64,000 bases of DNA from Ramazzottius varieornatus (taxonomy: Eukaryota; Tardigrada; Eutardigrada; Parachela; Ramazzottiidae), in NCBI GenBank assembly GCA_001949185.1, contig BDGG01000003.1:1755270-1819269 (forward strand), written 5' to 3'. The translations under genes and the position numbers were made by a program. Each line of letters starts with the position of its first letter. The stretch's first letter is position 1. Positions 1 through 12,466 of this stretch are shown one piece after another. The notes under the pieces were generated by a model. That model worked only from the letters and a program-made list of their open reading frames with translations, was not told the origin of the DNA and made no database searches.

Positions 1-3000
1 CAGAACACTTTTTAAGAAGTTATAAATGATCTTTCTTGGAAGTTCCGCACTGGCAGTCTGGTTCCCGCGGAGATCCAGCGCGTTGTAGTGTTCGTTGGCC
101 GTGGCGCTCTCTTCAATCTCTATCACCAGCGCTTCTTCATGCTCGAGATACTTCAGCAGGTTCTGCAGCACCAGCCTCTTCATCTCGGGTTTCGTACTGC
201 TTAAGCTGAGACACGAAGTATACAAGTCGATGATCTTCTTATTTGTCATTGCTTCCGGTTTCCGGATGAAGACAAAGCCTGAAGAAGAAGAAACTTCATC
301 AACTACCAAAAGAACTGACGTTTCACAGAGAAACTTACCGAGGCTTTTGAGTGCTTGTTGTTGGACATTCGCCGGCCATTCTCCGATCTTCAGCAAATTT
401 AGGAGGTTGTCGATGAGGCGATCCGTGACTGGGGAAACATAGCCGAACGCTTCGCTGTCCAGGTCGAAATGCTGGATGAGGAGTGAGACGATACACAGTG
501 CCCGAAGCAAGCCAGCTCTTTGCTGGTCCGTCATGGTGGCTCTTATCGACTGCGCCTTCACTACGGTCTGCCAAAACTTTTCGTAGATATCGCGAACGAT
601 CTTAAAGTTCAATGTAGCATTGTTGACGACTGCTGCTAGACATTCGACGTTCGCTTGAAGAATCTACGAAAGAAACCCAAATTCAGTTTTGAGTAAGGAA
701 AGGAAGAGAAAATTTTTCTGAGGATATTTTCATACCTGAACGTTTACACCGGGCTTCATGAAGAGAGTAGCGCAGCTCTCTTCAATCTGCTTCAAGAAGA
801 GGTCCGAAGGGTTCCTCATGATGGGTACGACGAGTGTCAGAATGTTCGCTGTCAGCGTGAAGATATCTTGGTCGGACTTTCCTTTCATCGTCAGGCTCAA
901 GTACGGTGGAAGCATCTGCAAAAGAGGACACCAACCTTACATTTTAGCCGTAAAGGGGCGAACAGGCGTCTTTGTACCTGGGCATGGGTCATTACGAGGT
1001 CTGAAGAGCACTTGGCGAACAGTTTGAGCGTTTGGAAGCGCACCCTGTTGATCACACCAGCTTCTTCGTCCTGCAGCTTCTCTTCGTTTGTCCGCTCATC
1101 TTCCCGTCCCGACCTAGCTTTCTCCGTCAGATCACTGTCGCTGTTGACGATCTGGTTCGTCAGGCACTCGACGATGTACTTGGAAGCTGAATGGACGCTT
1201 CGATGTTTCTGACCGGCTTCTTTCTTCAACAGTTCTTTCAACATCTTCTCGAACCATTCCATACACTTTTCTTTTTCCAGCATCTTTACCACCTCGAGAA
1301 TCTGCTGCACTCTCTTCTCCACCACGATAGGGTTCTTCTTTTGCGCATTATCGAACCAAGTCGACTGCAAACACAGAAGATGAGCCAACGCCCAAAATAC
1401 AAATTTCGTCAAGTGCGTGCATACGGTGAATTGTGACATGAGCATGCCTTAGTGTACGCAGGTCAGTGATGGGCTCACCCTTTCATACCCGTAGTCACAA
1501 GACTCATAACGTCAATCAATGATAAGAAGCATCACCTGCCCACGGGTACGCTCCTTATTTCTTCACGCTAACTGCTTGAGATACGATGTATAGATGAGTG
1601 ACCGGTGCTCAGAAGCGGATACCTTCGCTAGGAAATTACCTGGAAGACTTCGTAGACCAATTTCTTGATCGTTTCTTCATCGTTGATCCTCTTGATGATG
1701 CACTTGCACACCGTCCCACACATGTCATGCTCCGGCTGGGCCACGCAAAAGTCATGGAGGACCTTGATAGCTCGCTTGCGAACACTGGGCGCCGTGTCCA
1801 TCAGGCGCTTCAGCAGGACGTCTTGGTACAGGACCAAGTGCTGTGGATTCAGCACGGAGTACTTGCCAATCATCTCCACCACGTTCTCGCGGATCTGCGC
1901 TGACGTATCCCACATCCTGCTTTCTACGAGGCTCTTGACGTCGTCCCGACCCATCAGCGAGCTGTCGGCGTCGATGATGGTACTCGCTGCCTTCATGGCT
2001 CGTATTCGGATCTGTAAAAACCCAGAGCGGCGTCAAATGGATGCTGTACCAAGTAAATTTCTTAAGATAAAAAAGGATGCAGTCATGGGAGTTCGGTAAA
2101 GAAAACTTGACGTGATCGTTTTCTCACTGGCGCACGTTCGCTGTGTTATTGGCTGGAAACGTGCGCCACTTGGAGAAGTGTTCTTGTCGAGTTCATTTGC
2201 TGAGGTCCTATTATCAAACCTGCATGGTGTTGTCGGCCGCCATCCTGAGTACCGCTCGGAAGTACTTGTCGAAGCTCGTTGCGAACTGTCTCTTGGAAGC
2301 GAACTGCCTGGCGATCAGCTTGGCCGATTCAGCGTCGACTAAGTTCTTCCCGGAAGCCGAGACGCCTTTCCTCTCCTGGCTCACGGCAGTCTTCATGAAG
2401 CTGACCACCGCGGCCTTGGTTCTTTCCTGTTCCGATGGACCATACCTTCTATACTCGGGCTCGTCATCGTCGACCTACCGCACAAGAAGGTCTCGTTAGC
2501 TCATAGAACCCCGAAACGAGGGAAATCTTCAAGGCAAGCTTACCTGATCTTTCAGCGTAGCTGTGGAACCACTGAACGCGTCGTGGTACCACTGTGCCAG
2601 GTAGTAGTTGGCTGCATAGCTGGGTGCCGGAACATTCTGCCACACGTAGTGGAGGAGACCTTGTTGGAAGAGGTTGTTCTCATCGGGTACGTCGCAGGTG
2701 TCTATTTCGAGGCCGCCATCGTTCAGCATAATAAAAGCTTGATAGAGCTGCAGTGAAGAAAACAGTTTCAATGGTTTGTTTTATAATCATCTCTTCCCAG
2801 AGCTTTTCAGGTTTCTTACTTTGGTAACGACTTCCTGGATTTGACCTGGATTTTCCTTGATGCTCATACTGTCTTTCCTCATTCGGCTGGTGATTAACCC
2901 GAGCGACTCGATGGAAGCGTACCGGAAGTTGGCATCAACGGCTTTGTCGTTGAATGTTCTGAGTAGAATGACACCTAGAATACTGAGCAAGCTTTCGGCC

Positions 3001-6000
3001 GCCGGCCACTCTGGTCGGTTGACGGTTACCAGTAGGTCCAGGACGAAGTTCTCGAAGAGCGGCCGGAAGTCATCATCGCCCTTGGTGGCGCACTTGTGGA
3101 AGAACGTCGTCAGAACATTCTGAGCACACCTAGCAAACCAAAAGCGCAATCAATACAGATTAAAAGCTTCTCACAACCATTCTAGATATTATTATAAATT
3201 ATTTCTTCCAAGTACTACAGAAATGTTAACGAACCGAGTGCAGTCATCGTAGCTGACCAAGACAGTCGTCTCGAAGTCTTCGCCCTTTACATCGCCTTTG
3301 TGCATCAACTGTCTCTTTGTCGGTAATCTCGCGATGCTCTGCACCAGATGCAGTAGCAACGCCGAGATCATCTGGATACTCTCCGTATCGGAAATCATGT
3401 AATTTCTCAAGTTTCTCTTCGAGCTAGGCAGTCGTGCCAATGAGGATAGGATGTCATCACATATCACCTCTCGCATCTTCTCATGTCTGGAGAAGATACT
3501 GGTGAGGAGCTTGAGAGACTTCAGCTGCAAGTCCCTCACGTTCTCCACGAAAAACGCCGAGACAGCCAGTGAAGCCAGCGAGTACAGGAAGGGTTCTTCT
3601 AGGGTACCCATCGGCACCAACTCGGCAAACAGCGAAACGATATCCTCGAACCGGGAATACAGCTTCTTCGTCGATTCATCTTGTCCGCCCATTCCTCTTG
3701 CTCGTTTCTGTAAAAAAAGCCAAAAGAGTAGTCATATCGGAATGTCCCCGATCAAAAGGTACCACTTATGACGCCCCTGCACACGTAAGCTTGCTGAGTC
3801 AGTGCAGTACCAAACTATGCAAGTGTCCGTCTCACAAACCTTCATTCTCCTGCACACACTGATCAGTTCGTTCAGGTATCACAGGTATTACCGTAGTGGC
3901 ACTTGCCTGTTTGATCTTCGATACGAATCCATCTTTCGCATGTGCTGAGTGGCTGTACAATGGATCGAATGCCGGGTAGATCGTCTCGGGCAGATGGTAT
4001 TTCGCGAAGCGTATGGCTGCTTGCGTGACATCAGCGTTGAAGCAATCCTTCCCCACTTTCGGTGAAGTCATGATGCTCAGCGCTGCCACAGCTGCTTCAG
4101 CACCTCGGATGATCCGCGAGTTCAGGATCTCTCTCCACTGTCCAGCCTCCGACTGGTCCGATTCCTGTTCAGAAGAAACCTGACAATTCGATTACAAACA
4201 ACGCTGAGCAAAGAAAATAAACTCTAATTTTGTTTCCTAGGTCAGAGATCGGCAAAAATAATAGATTCCAACCGTTACGCATCTGCATACATGGACATCA
4301 TGAAATTTCCATGAGCTGATGTATGCACGTGAGTTTAATCACCTTCCATCTAATTCACTGACTTTTTCACGATCTTCTTACTACAATTTTGTACAACTAG
4401 AGAACTATTCATTAGGGTTATTCGAGTCAGGGCTTCAAGTTACCTGTTGGGAGGCGAGCAAGTCGGAAGGAAGGACAAATCCAAACAGCACCGTGGGTAG
4501 AATGCCCACCAGCACTTCCTTCAGTTTCTCCATGGGGACGTGTTGCGCCTGGTTCTGGCTCTTCAGCTTCGTGGCTTCCTCCACCATGTTTCTACACAAG
4601 TTGTGCGACATAACAGCCTCCGATGGAATGTCCGAGTCTGCAATCTCTGCATCAGGATCACCGAGGATTAGATGACTGATATCACACTGACTGGCATGTC
4701 TGAGGACCCTATCGGCCACTTTAGAGAAGCTACGGACCACTGGGTGTTCTTCCATCACTATCTGGCTGATTTCAGGAGAGAAAGGCTGGCCCTGACTCAG
4801 GAAATTATCGCTCTGACTAGAAGGACCTGTACGAACTCGGTGAGCGGGTTTACGAGGCTTCGAGGAAGAGGAAGTGCCTCCGAGGTCGGACATGACATCC
4901 CAGAAGACTTCCCAGGCTGTGTCCACCGAGACGGTAGAAATCTTCAGGCTTAACTTGAACGGGTCGAACACTTCTGTCGAGGAAATTAACGGGTCACTTC
5001 TCTCTTCCACCTGCAACACCCGACAAAAATTTATATTTCAGATTCTTCAAAATGGAGAACCACTTCAGCCAACAAACTCGACAGATTGTTTTCGCAAGTG
5101 GCGCATGTTTTCAGCGTTACTGGCAGGTAGCGTGCGCCACCTATAAAAGCGATCGTGCCGAGTTTGTTTGCCGAGCTCGCAATACTAAAGATGTTCCAGA
5201 CTATCTTTTGTTACCGAGCGTTTACCTGCTTGTTTTCTGAAAGGGGCTTGGACTGAGACATCATCGGAGTATTTTTCTGGAATATTTCGGGACTGTCGAC
5301 TCTGTCATCGGAATAGTTCTCCGACTGTACGAATCGGTTCTCGTCTTTGCCTTCATTCAACGCATTATCATGCTTCTTCTTCAGCGGATTCGGCACTTTG
5401 ATCTTGATGGGAGGTGGTGGAATTTCGTACTCTGGCGAATCTTTGGGTGTGAACTGCGAGGTGACTCTGAGCTTCTTGACAGGCGGAAGGTCGGAAGCCG
5501 CTGAAGATTTTGAGTTCTTCAGCGAGATCTTCATGATGATGGGTGGTTCGCCGTTTCTCGGATGAGCAGGCGAAGAAGTATTGCTCCCCGACTGGGACTT
5601 CTGCAACTGTGATGAAGATGACGGTGAAGACGTCGAGGGCTCACAGACTGCGGGAGGAAGAGTGTGCGTTCCTGCGAGAAAAACCGAGTGCAACATAACC
5701 CCAAAATTTGTACTGCCTCTAAACTTTGCGTCATTTTTGAAATCTCGACTGACGGTATCACTAGCTCTTACCTGCTGCGTTTCGTTTGGATTTTGTAAAA
5801 GCAGTTGGGTCCACGCGCTGGACGTGCTTTTGTAAGGAAGACGGCGAGCCAATCTTTGGTCCATTCGGGTTATTTACCAGCAGGGCTTCCGCAGCCTTGC
5901 TGCTTCTATCAAACACCCTAAAAAGATAAAGAAGATTCTACATTGAACGCTGTGCTGTACTTATCCTTGCTGATAGAAAGAGCCGTAGTTTGGAGAAGAA

Positions 6001-6529
6001 GTCTTACGCTTCAGGCGGGTTAGTCGCAGCTAATTGCGCCATCACCGACTGCATGAGAATTTGCGATGGATTCTGCAGAAGCTTTTCCGCTTGATCCTTC
6101 ATCGCGCTACTGTCGAAGAGCGAGTCGTGAAGTGTGCCGGTGGGAGTAGGCCAGTTCTCCAGCAAAGCTGTAATGCAATTACGATATTACATAATTCAAT
6201 AACGATGGGATCTAGAAAAAAATCTACGGTGGAAGATTCTCACAAGGAGAAGGGACTCCGACGTTGAGGAACAAACTGGACGGAATACTGGTAGTGCTTT
6301 GGAGAGGTGCCACGGCCTGACTAGCAGGGAATACTGAGGTAGAAGGTTGTGCTACGGGGAGCGTCAAATAATGTGCCGTACTGACGGCTGCAGGAGATGC
6401 GGAAGTGTAACCGGGGTAATAATTCGGAGCTGCGGCGTGAGTGGCATTGAAGCCTGCATGAGCTTGTTGTGAGGCCGCATAGTTCGGCTGAGCGGGATGA
6501 TATCCCGGATAAGCTCGTCCAGGATCCAT
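1..6529 (-). CDS. NIPBL: NIPBL/Scc2 cohesin-loading factor, 3' end beyond window
   Basis: NIPBL with MAU2 loads cohesin onto chromatin in the nucleus and stimulates loop extrusion. Fifteen coding exons join in consistent phase (about 1554 aa): 6244-6529, 6008-6167, 5772-5917, 5226-5671, 4444-5010, 3907-4179, 3235-3707, 2820-3129, 2544-2747, 2220-2474, 1640-2011, 978-1364, 736-915, 339-663 and 1-279 (open). Residues 1 to about 350 are low-complexity (PYA/Q-rich, then a KKLR/PPPPIKIKVP basic stretch). From about residue 535 the alpha-helical HEAT region matches NIPBL segment by segment: IMTSPKVGK, AFFVENVRDLQLKSLKL, SLARLPSSKRNLRNY, RPLFENFVLDLL, VRKRAIKVLHDFC, RINDEETIKKLV. The N-terminus is much shorter than in vertebrates, where about 1200 disordered residues precede the HEAT part. 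Start chosen at 6529: first Met of the exon, with a 5'-UTR splice acceptor just upstream (about 6568). Two introns carry the short palindromic repeat; intron 6 appears to be GC-AG. Identification is secure. Confidence 0.96.
2126..2172. repeat. Intronic palindromic element, copy 1
   Basis: Hairpin in NIPBL intron 2012-2219. Left arm ACTGGCGCACGTT, right arm AACGTGCGCCACTTG, loop about 20 nt. Outer flanks also pair in part (gtgatcgttttc / tgttcttgtcgagtt). Same family as the nine other copies listed. Confidence 0.85.
5075..5175. repeat. Intronic palindromic element, copy 2
   Basis: In NIPBL intron 5011-5225. The core is AAGTGGCGCATG (5096) with CGTGCGCCACC (5131-5141). Outer arms extend the palindrome: aacaaactcgacag on the left and ccgagtttgtttgcc on the right. 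This copy shows best that the full unit is about 100 bp. Confidence 0.88.
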
Positions 6530-7481
6530 CGCAAAGAAATCTAAGGCGCACGAGCCAAAGAATATTCTGCAAAATAAAGAGATATTAAAGCACTCTTAGT
6601 ATCAATGAATCAACCTAGAAAAGCATCCATCAAAGTAACGATATTCAAAAGATTATTCCTTTCTCAATCCCGCACGTTGTCTGCTTCGTAAGCTGTTATT
6701 TCTCGACATAAGAGGTGCGAAACCAATGACAAAAACTGCGGAGCTCACCTGCAAATTCGACGCGAAAAAGCACAAGGAGACTGTGATGCACGATTTATCT
6801 GTCGATAGACCTCGTCAGTGCCACGGAACACAACACGTCGCTGTAAAATCCGCCGGGCAATCCATGTCCACCTAGAAATAACGTTCCTTCTCCTTCGGGT
6901 TTCTCCTGAAGATCCATTCTGCAAATAACCAAAACATACACAAGGTAAGGTGAAGGGAAATAAAGAGAAAGGAAGATCACAGGAAAATCATCTAGAAAGT
7001 TAAAACTTAAAATCAAATTTTCCTAGCAGGACAACAGGAACAAACCAAGCTGTTCTCATAGTTCGCTTGGTTCTCACCTATGTTGAAACTTGGGCGAAGC
7101 GGCGCAGCTGCGCATCATAACTATAGGCTTTTTGCGATGTTTGCCGTTCGGTTCAAACTTCACAGGGAGTCGTCAGAGGAACCAAAGGAGCGGGGAAAAT
7201 AAATCAAAATTCCAACGACGGATTTTCTCCTCAGAGTCAGATTTTCCTCTTCCGACCTTCTCGTCCCCAAAATCTTCACGTGATACTCGTACCGTTCAGA
7301 TCTCTTGTACTGGAAGGTAAGTGAGCATTGAGTGTGCGGATCATCAAACTATACTTGCTCAAAGGGGAAGCTTTGCCGCAGGTATCCTTGAGCGTGTAGC
7401 TCGTTAGTTCGGACTAACGCTTCTGCTGTCTTGAAATCCACCCGCCATTTGGCTGGCCGTTTCCTTCGTCGACCGGGAGCC
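6530..7481. promoter_or_regulatory. Shared upstream region of NIPBL (-) and PRPF38B (+)
   Basis: Only 952 bp separate the two divergent start codons. A splice acceptor (read on the minus strand, ttttgcag near 6568) shows that NIPBL has at least one non-coding 5' exon in this interval. No coding sequence or repeat family was recognised. A bidirectional promoter is inferred from position, not from motifs. Confidence 0.45.
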
Positions 7482-9505
7482 ATGGCTGAAGACCAGGAAA
7501 TGGACATGGGGGATGATCTGGAGGCGATTATGCTTGGTGGAGTCGGGGGAGTGAAGAAGAAAGGAAACATCTTACCAGTATGGTATGTCACTTTGCTCTT
7601 ACGTTGACATCACCTTCACTTTTGAGTTTCTTCCAGGGGAAACGAGAAAACTATGAATTTGAACAATATGGTCTTGACGAATATCCTTCAGTCTCCCTAT
7701 TACAAGGTCCACCTGGCTGAAATCAGGACATACCACGAGGTGAGATTTCACGGAAATAGTTTGATTTGGTGGTGTCCTCGGTTGATTAAAGAGTCTATCT
7801 TGATTCACAGGTGCTGGATCAAATCTACAATCATGTAAGTTGCTCCTGTGTGCTCCGACTTTACTTTATCCTTGACGTTTTATTGCTCAGGTGAACCATC
7901 TGGAGCCATGGGAGAGAGGTAGCCGAAAAACATCGGGTCAGATTGGAATGTGTGGTGGAGTAAGTATGACTAGGATATCCCTCATGCGTGAATTGCTTTT
8001 TCGTAAAAATTTCATCTATACTCGTCTTATATCAACAAAGTGTTTTAATCTTGCTTCTCGCAGGTGAGAGGTGTTGGGACTGGTGGTATCGTATCCTCTG
8101 CTTTCTGCCTCCTGTACAAGCTTTTCACGTTGAAGATAACCCGAAAGCAGCTGAACGGACTCATCAACCACGAAGATTCACCTTACATTCGCGGCATTGG
8201 CTTCATGTACATTCGCTTCTGCCAGCCGCCGGCTGACTTGTGGGAATGGTTGGAACCCTACTTGGACGATCCAGAGGTAACTTGTGGTCGTTACCTTTTC
8301 TTGTAATAAAAGAATTCATTTTTTTGAGTTTACCGTCGCAACGTCAGCCATCTTGTTTCGTAGGAAGTGGACCCGAAAGCTGGCACCGGAGATCCGATGA
8401 CGATAGGCATGGTCGTGCAGCAGCTTCTCACCCGACTGGACTGGTATGGCACCCTTTTCCCTCGCATCCCTGTTCCCATCCAGAAACAGATCGACCAAAA
8501 GCTCAAAGACAAAAGACGAGACCAGCAGAATGAAAGGTTCGCACGTCGAAACGAAGACGATGCCAGACGGGAACAGATGCGCAGGTAGGATGGCTTCCGC
8601 TGACTCGCGTGTACTGTAGACTTCCAGTAACAGCTTGCTTTGTAGGCAATCGCCGGACAAAGACAACCGCAGAAGGTCTGTTGAGATGCGTTGAAATTAC
8701 CGTTGACAGTGAGTTCCGACCGCACTGCTCAAAATCGCCTTTTTCCTTCTGACCCAGTCTAATTTCTGAATTTTACCACGTGTTTTCTTATTTGGGAAAA
8801 TAGGTCGAGATCGCCTGTTCGAGGCCGTTTGCCTTCTCCACCACGAAGGGAGTTTCGAAGACCGGAAGAAAACAGTCGCCGCGATGATCGTCGACGTTCG
8901 CCGGATCGCGCTCGTCGAGATGATCGCCGTCCTTCTCCTCCAGCTCGCCGACGTTCGCCTTCTCCGCTGGCACGAGGAGGGGATCAACGGTCTCCGATTC
9001 GCAGACCGGATCGGGAGAACGTGAGACGATCACCCGATCGTCGACGAGAAGAATCTCGACCAGAGAGACGCCGTAGTCCGGATGAGTTCTCGGCTTTGCT
9101 GGAACGCGAGAAGAAACGCCAGGAGAAAGATAAGTCCGAAGGAAATTCGAGGAAGGATACGTATGACGCTAAAAGCAAGTAAGCAGTGATTCGGAGTATA
9201 GAATAGAACTGCCGTGGACCTTACTGAATGTGTTAATGTAGGATTATGGACTGATATTCTGTGTTCGTAGAGTGAAGCAAAGTTCCTCGCGTTCGGTGGA
9301 AAGTGATGGTGGGCATTCGTCCGACAGTTCAGGAACTTTGAGACGAAAGGGTAAGGAGAAACTGGAGCGACACAAGAAGCACAAATCCTCCAAGCATAGA
9401 AAGCAGGAGCGAGAGGAACGTCCAGGTGCTGAGCCGAATCGGGATCGTCGAAGATCGAAGGAAAGAGCCGACAGGGAAGGCCGAGATAGAACTGATCGAA
9501 GATGA
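7482..9505 (+). CDS. PRPF38B: Pre-mRNA-splicing factor 38B
   Basis: PRP38-domain protein with an RS-rich tail. PRP38 acts in activation of the spliceosomal B complex in the nucleus; the 38B paralogue is presumed to work in splicing too. Nine exons in phase, 456 aa: 7482-7582, 7637-7739, 7811-7834 (only 24 nt), 7891-7959, 8064-8276, 8364-8584, 8646-8675, 8804-9178, 9271-9505. Residues about 30-220 form the PRP38 domain with the expected WGNEKTMNLNNMVLTNI, GVGTGGIVSSAFCLLYKL, RGIGFMYIRFCQPP and LDWYGTLFPRIPVPI blocks. The rest alternates RRSPDR/RRDDRR repeats and a Lys-rich end (HKKHKSSKHRK). Start at 7482 is the first Met in frame and fits the family N-terminus. Divergent from NIPBL. Confidence 0.96.
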
Positions 9506-10374
9506 AGAAGTTTTTAGGTTTGGAGGATGTTACCACTTTTTTTAGACGTTGTACACTTCACTCTGATTTTGATACCTTGTTTTGGCATTGTTATTCCTAC
9601 AGCTGACACTAGCGCTCGTTTGTGAAGACTAAGAGGCTTGGTCTTCAGGTAGGCATCGTCCAGCTGCAGCACTATAAAGGGTCGAAGATTAAATTTCGTC
9701 CTGCGTTCTTCTGTCGTCTGGTTCTTGGATCAGAAGTGGGCTGATAAGATCGCAGATCAATTATTGTCGTGGCTACACAGTACTAAGTTAGAACAGCTCA
9801 AAAAGTGCGAAGGCAGAAGTCCAAAGTCCCGGCCTATTACGCAAGGCAGTCAGATTTTTGTTCTCATGCTTCTTGAGCGTTCTCTGCTTCGGGATCCTCG
9901 GCTCAGCTTTTTAGCAAGTATTCCATTGGGTAGAGAAGACGAACCATGAAAGCAGGAGCACGCGTATTACTACTCGGGTTTCCGGTTGAATGAATGCACT
10001 CGTCATCGGTTAAGCTGGTTGATTATGGCATCACGTGCGGAATAGCGCTAACGTCATACGCTGCAATCTTACGATACGCCACCTGCTACCCACCACCTAG
10101 CCCTCGACGATGGTAACCCATGACTGCCACCAGGATTGAACTAAGGTGGTACATGTAACCGCTCCCATGATAGAAACTGCATGAGAAAGCGAAAATAAAA
10201 AAATTTAATGGTAAAAGATCGCTGTCTCGATTTCTCGCTACTCCGCTTTCTCCATCACTTTCTTAGGATACTTTTTCATTCTATCTTCTGTACTAATGCC
10301 AGCTGTTTCCTGAGGCTTCTTTCGGTCGTTCGAATGTCTTCCCTTGTCTAAGTTTCGCAGGTTCAACCACCACA
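9506..10374. other. Intergenic, no gene recognised
   Basis: Holds the PRPF38B 3' UTR and the ZNRF 5' region. One short open frame (9725-9949) has no recognisable domain and no splice support. No repeat of the families seen elsewhere. Confidence 0.5.
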
Positions 10375-11286
10375 ATGGGCGCGAAGCCCAGCACACAGCA
10401 GCCTCTCCGTCCTCGCTCCGACACCTTTCCCCATGGAAACTCTACGTCCCCTGGACCATCCAGCTATCACCAGAACGGGGGAGAAAGTACCAACGGCAGT
10501 CTGTTTGCAGGTCCTAGCTCCATACTACGGAATGGCTCATCAGCAGGCACACGATCACGAGGCGCTTCACCAGGCAGCACAGAAGCTGCTAGTTCTGCTG
10601 CGGCCAGAAGACTGCGCAGTATGTCTGCCGTGGAACAACCCCAGACTTCTCTTTCACACCGTCGGACTGCCATGTCTGCCTCTGATTCAGATGACAGTTC
10701 ACCCGAGACAGACGAGAACTATGCCGTGCTGAGGATTCCCGGATCGTTGCCTCTTCGATTGTTCCAGTTATCAGGTTAGCTTTGATTGTTGATTGGTTAC
10801 TCTCATTTCGATGCGATTTTGTACTTTCTTATCCAGGATTCAAATGTCCAGTTTGTAACAAGAAAGTCGCTTCCGACATTGTCGAATTACACTTGGTAGA
10901 GTGTCTTACAAAGCCCCGGATAATTTACAACGGTACGCGAAAGAAACTTGGGAATCAGGAATTTTTCTTATGAATATTAATGATATTTTCTGAGATATTT
11001 ATAGAAGACATAGTGACGGAAAATAATAAGGGCGAATGTGTCATTTGTCTGGAAGAGATGGAATCGGGACATACGATCGCGCGTTTACCGTGCCTCTGTA
11101 TATATCATAAACGGTACGGAATATTCTTCTTCTAAAATTCGGCAGTAGTGTGTCATAGTTTTCTTGAGTAATGGCAAAAGCACTTTGCTGTAATTGAGTA
11201 TTGATTTTTGTGCCTTACTCTCTTGCAGATGCATCGACTCGTGGTTTAAAGTGAACCGATCCTGTCCGGAGCATCCCGGTGACTAG
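10375..11286 (+). CDS. ZNRF1/2-type zinc/RING finger E3 ubiquitin ligase
   Basis: Membrane-associated RING E3 ligase of the ZNRF1/ZNRF2 group, which acts at endosomes, lysosomes and the plasma membrane. Four exons, 220 aa (human ZNRF1 227): 10375-10774, 10837-10932, 11005-11113, 11229-11286. The N-terminus MGAKPSTQQ fits an N-myristoylation signal. A Ser-rich disordered stretch follows (residues 10-130), then a zinc finger (FKCPVCNKKV ... ELHLVEC) and a C-terminal RING-H2 (CVICLEEM ... LPCLCIYHKRCIDSWF ... CPEHP). The ending RSCPEHPGD* is diagnostic of the family. Which vertebrate paralogue it corresponds to cannot be decided. Confidence 0.95.
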
Positions 11287-11983
11287 CTAAGCAGCCAACA
11301 TCAATGGCTGATTGACGGAAGTTCCTCAGTGAGTGAACCTTCTGTCAGTCACGTCGCGAAGGAGGAAGCTGGGCTGTTTTTTGTCTGTTATTCTTCAATG
11401 TGATAGTGTCCGAAGTTTGCACATAGGTGGAGACATGTGCTTAGAGATGAGGACAGTATATTATAACCGACACCTTGCGTTTTATTTGAGAGGATTACGA
11501 GAATGCTGCTGGCTTTCACTGACATAGTCTATGGCTTGGTATCTTCTTCCGTTTTCACACTTTGGTCTTTTATTATTGTTACTTGCTGTTACGACAGTTA
11601 CCGAGGATTGCGCCATGTTGGGATTTTAATGGCGAGGATTCTAGCAGACTTTAGAATATCTTGGACATTGCTGGCTGTACAAACGGCAGAGTTTTGGGTT
11701 GGGTTGACATTGGTGACTAAATCTCGATAATGATTGCATCACGTCTCACAGAGATGACTTAAACCAACACAGACTATGACTAGACATTAAGTAGACCTAG
11801 GTAGTAGACTTTCTGGGGATCCGGATCGAAGAAAAGGGAGTCAGATACGTTACATAAGTTCTGGTATAAATCTTTACGAAGGAGATCGGTATGTGGTCAT
11901 TTGACAATGACTAGATCAAGGAGGACTCTGGCGCACAAGTAATCTGGATTTCGCCTCGGAGAGCCAAGACAGTTGCCGCATTT

Positions 11984-12451
11984 CTATGCGTGGAATCTCA
12001 GTAAACGAGCGAGAAGTTTGACTCCTTTCGCCCAGGAGCTGTCGTCGTGGTGTATACCGACACCCGGTACAGTGGTTCTTCTCGACGTTCTCGTTGACAG
12101 TCTAAAACGTGTAATGGGGCTCTTCGATGTAGCTGTCGGGAGTTCTCGATCTTGCCGGGACAGCGGTGCCGGGTTCAAGGATTCAAACTCCTGTTCCATC
12201 ATTCCGAGATCGCCGATGAACATCCTTATTTTGATGAGGTGTTCCGGAACCGGTGAACTGTCGTGTGTTCTTCTGTCCGAGGGTGGGCTTTTGGGTGTGA
12301 TGCTGTCATCCTCGAATTGCGCAAAGACGGGTTTTGGATGAGGCTGTCGAGGAAACCGGAAAGCAACGCTGAGATCGGTCACCAACATAAAAGGCAGGAA
12401 GGTCATCAGCAGGTACTGAGCCGGAAACCGAGCGCGAGATACCGGCGCCAT
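11984..12451 (-). CDS. Orphan single-exon protein with signal peptide (candidate)
   Basis: I do not recognise this protein. From the Met at 12451 it gives 155 aa. Residues about 10-30 form a hydrophobic segment (QYLLMTFLPFMLVTDLSVAF) after Arg residues, typical of a signal peptide. The remainder is polar, rich in Pro, Ser, Thr and Arg, with two Arg-Arg pairs and a basic C-terminus (KGVKLLARLLRFHA). No cysteines follow the signal, so no disulfide fold is suggested. An alternative start lies 5 codons upstream at 12466. It stands alone in 4 kb of sequence with no other gene. A secreted peptide precursor is possible but a chance open frame cannot be excluded. Confidence 0.35.
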   Translation of the reverse strand: MAPVSRARFPAQYLLMTFLPFMLVTDLSVAFRFPRQPHPKPVFAQFEDDSITPKSPPSDRRTHDSSPVPEHLIKIRMFIGDLGMMEQEFESLNPAPLSRQDRELPTATSKSPITRFRLSTRTSRRTTVPGVGIHHDDSSWAKGVKLLARLLRFHA

Positions 12452-12466
12452 TCTGAGATGGAACAA

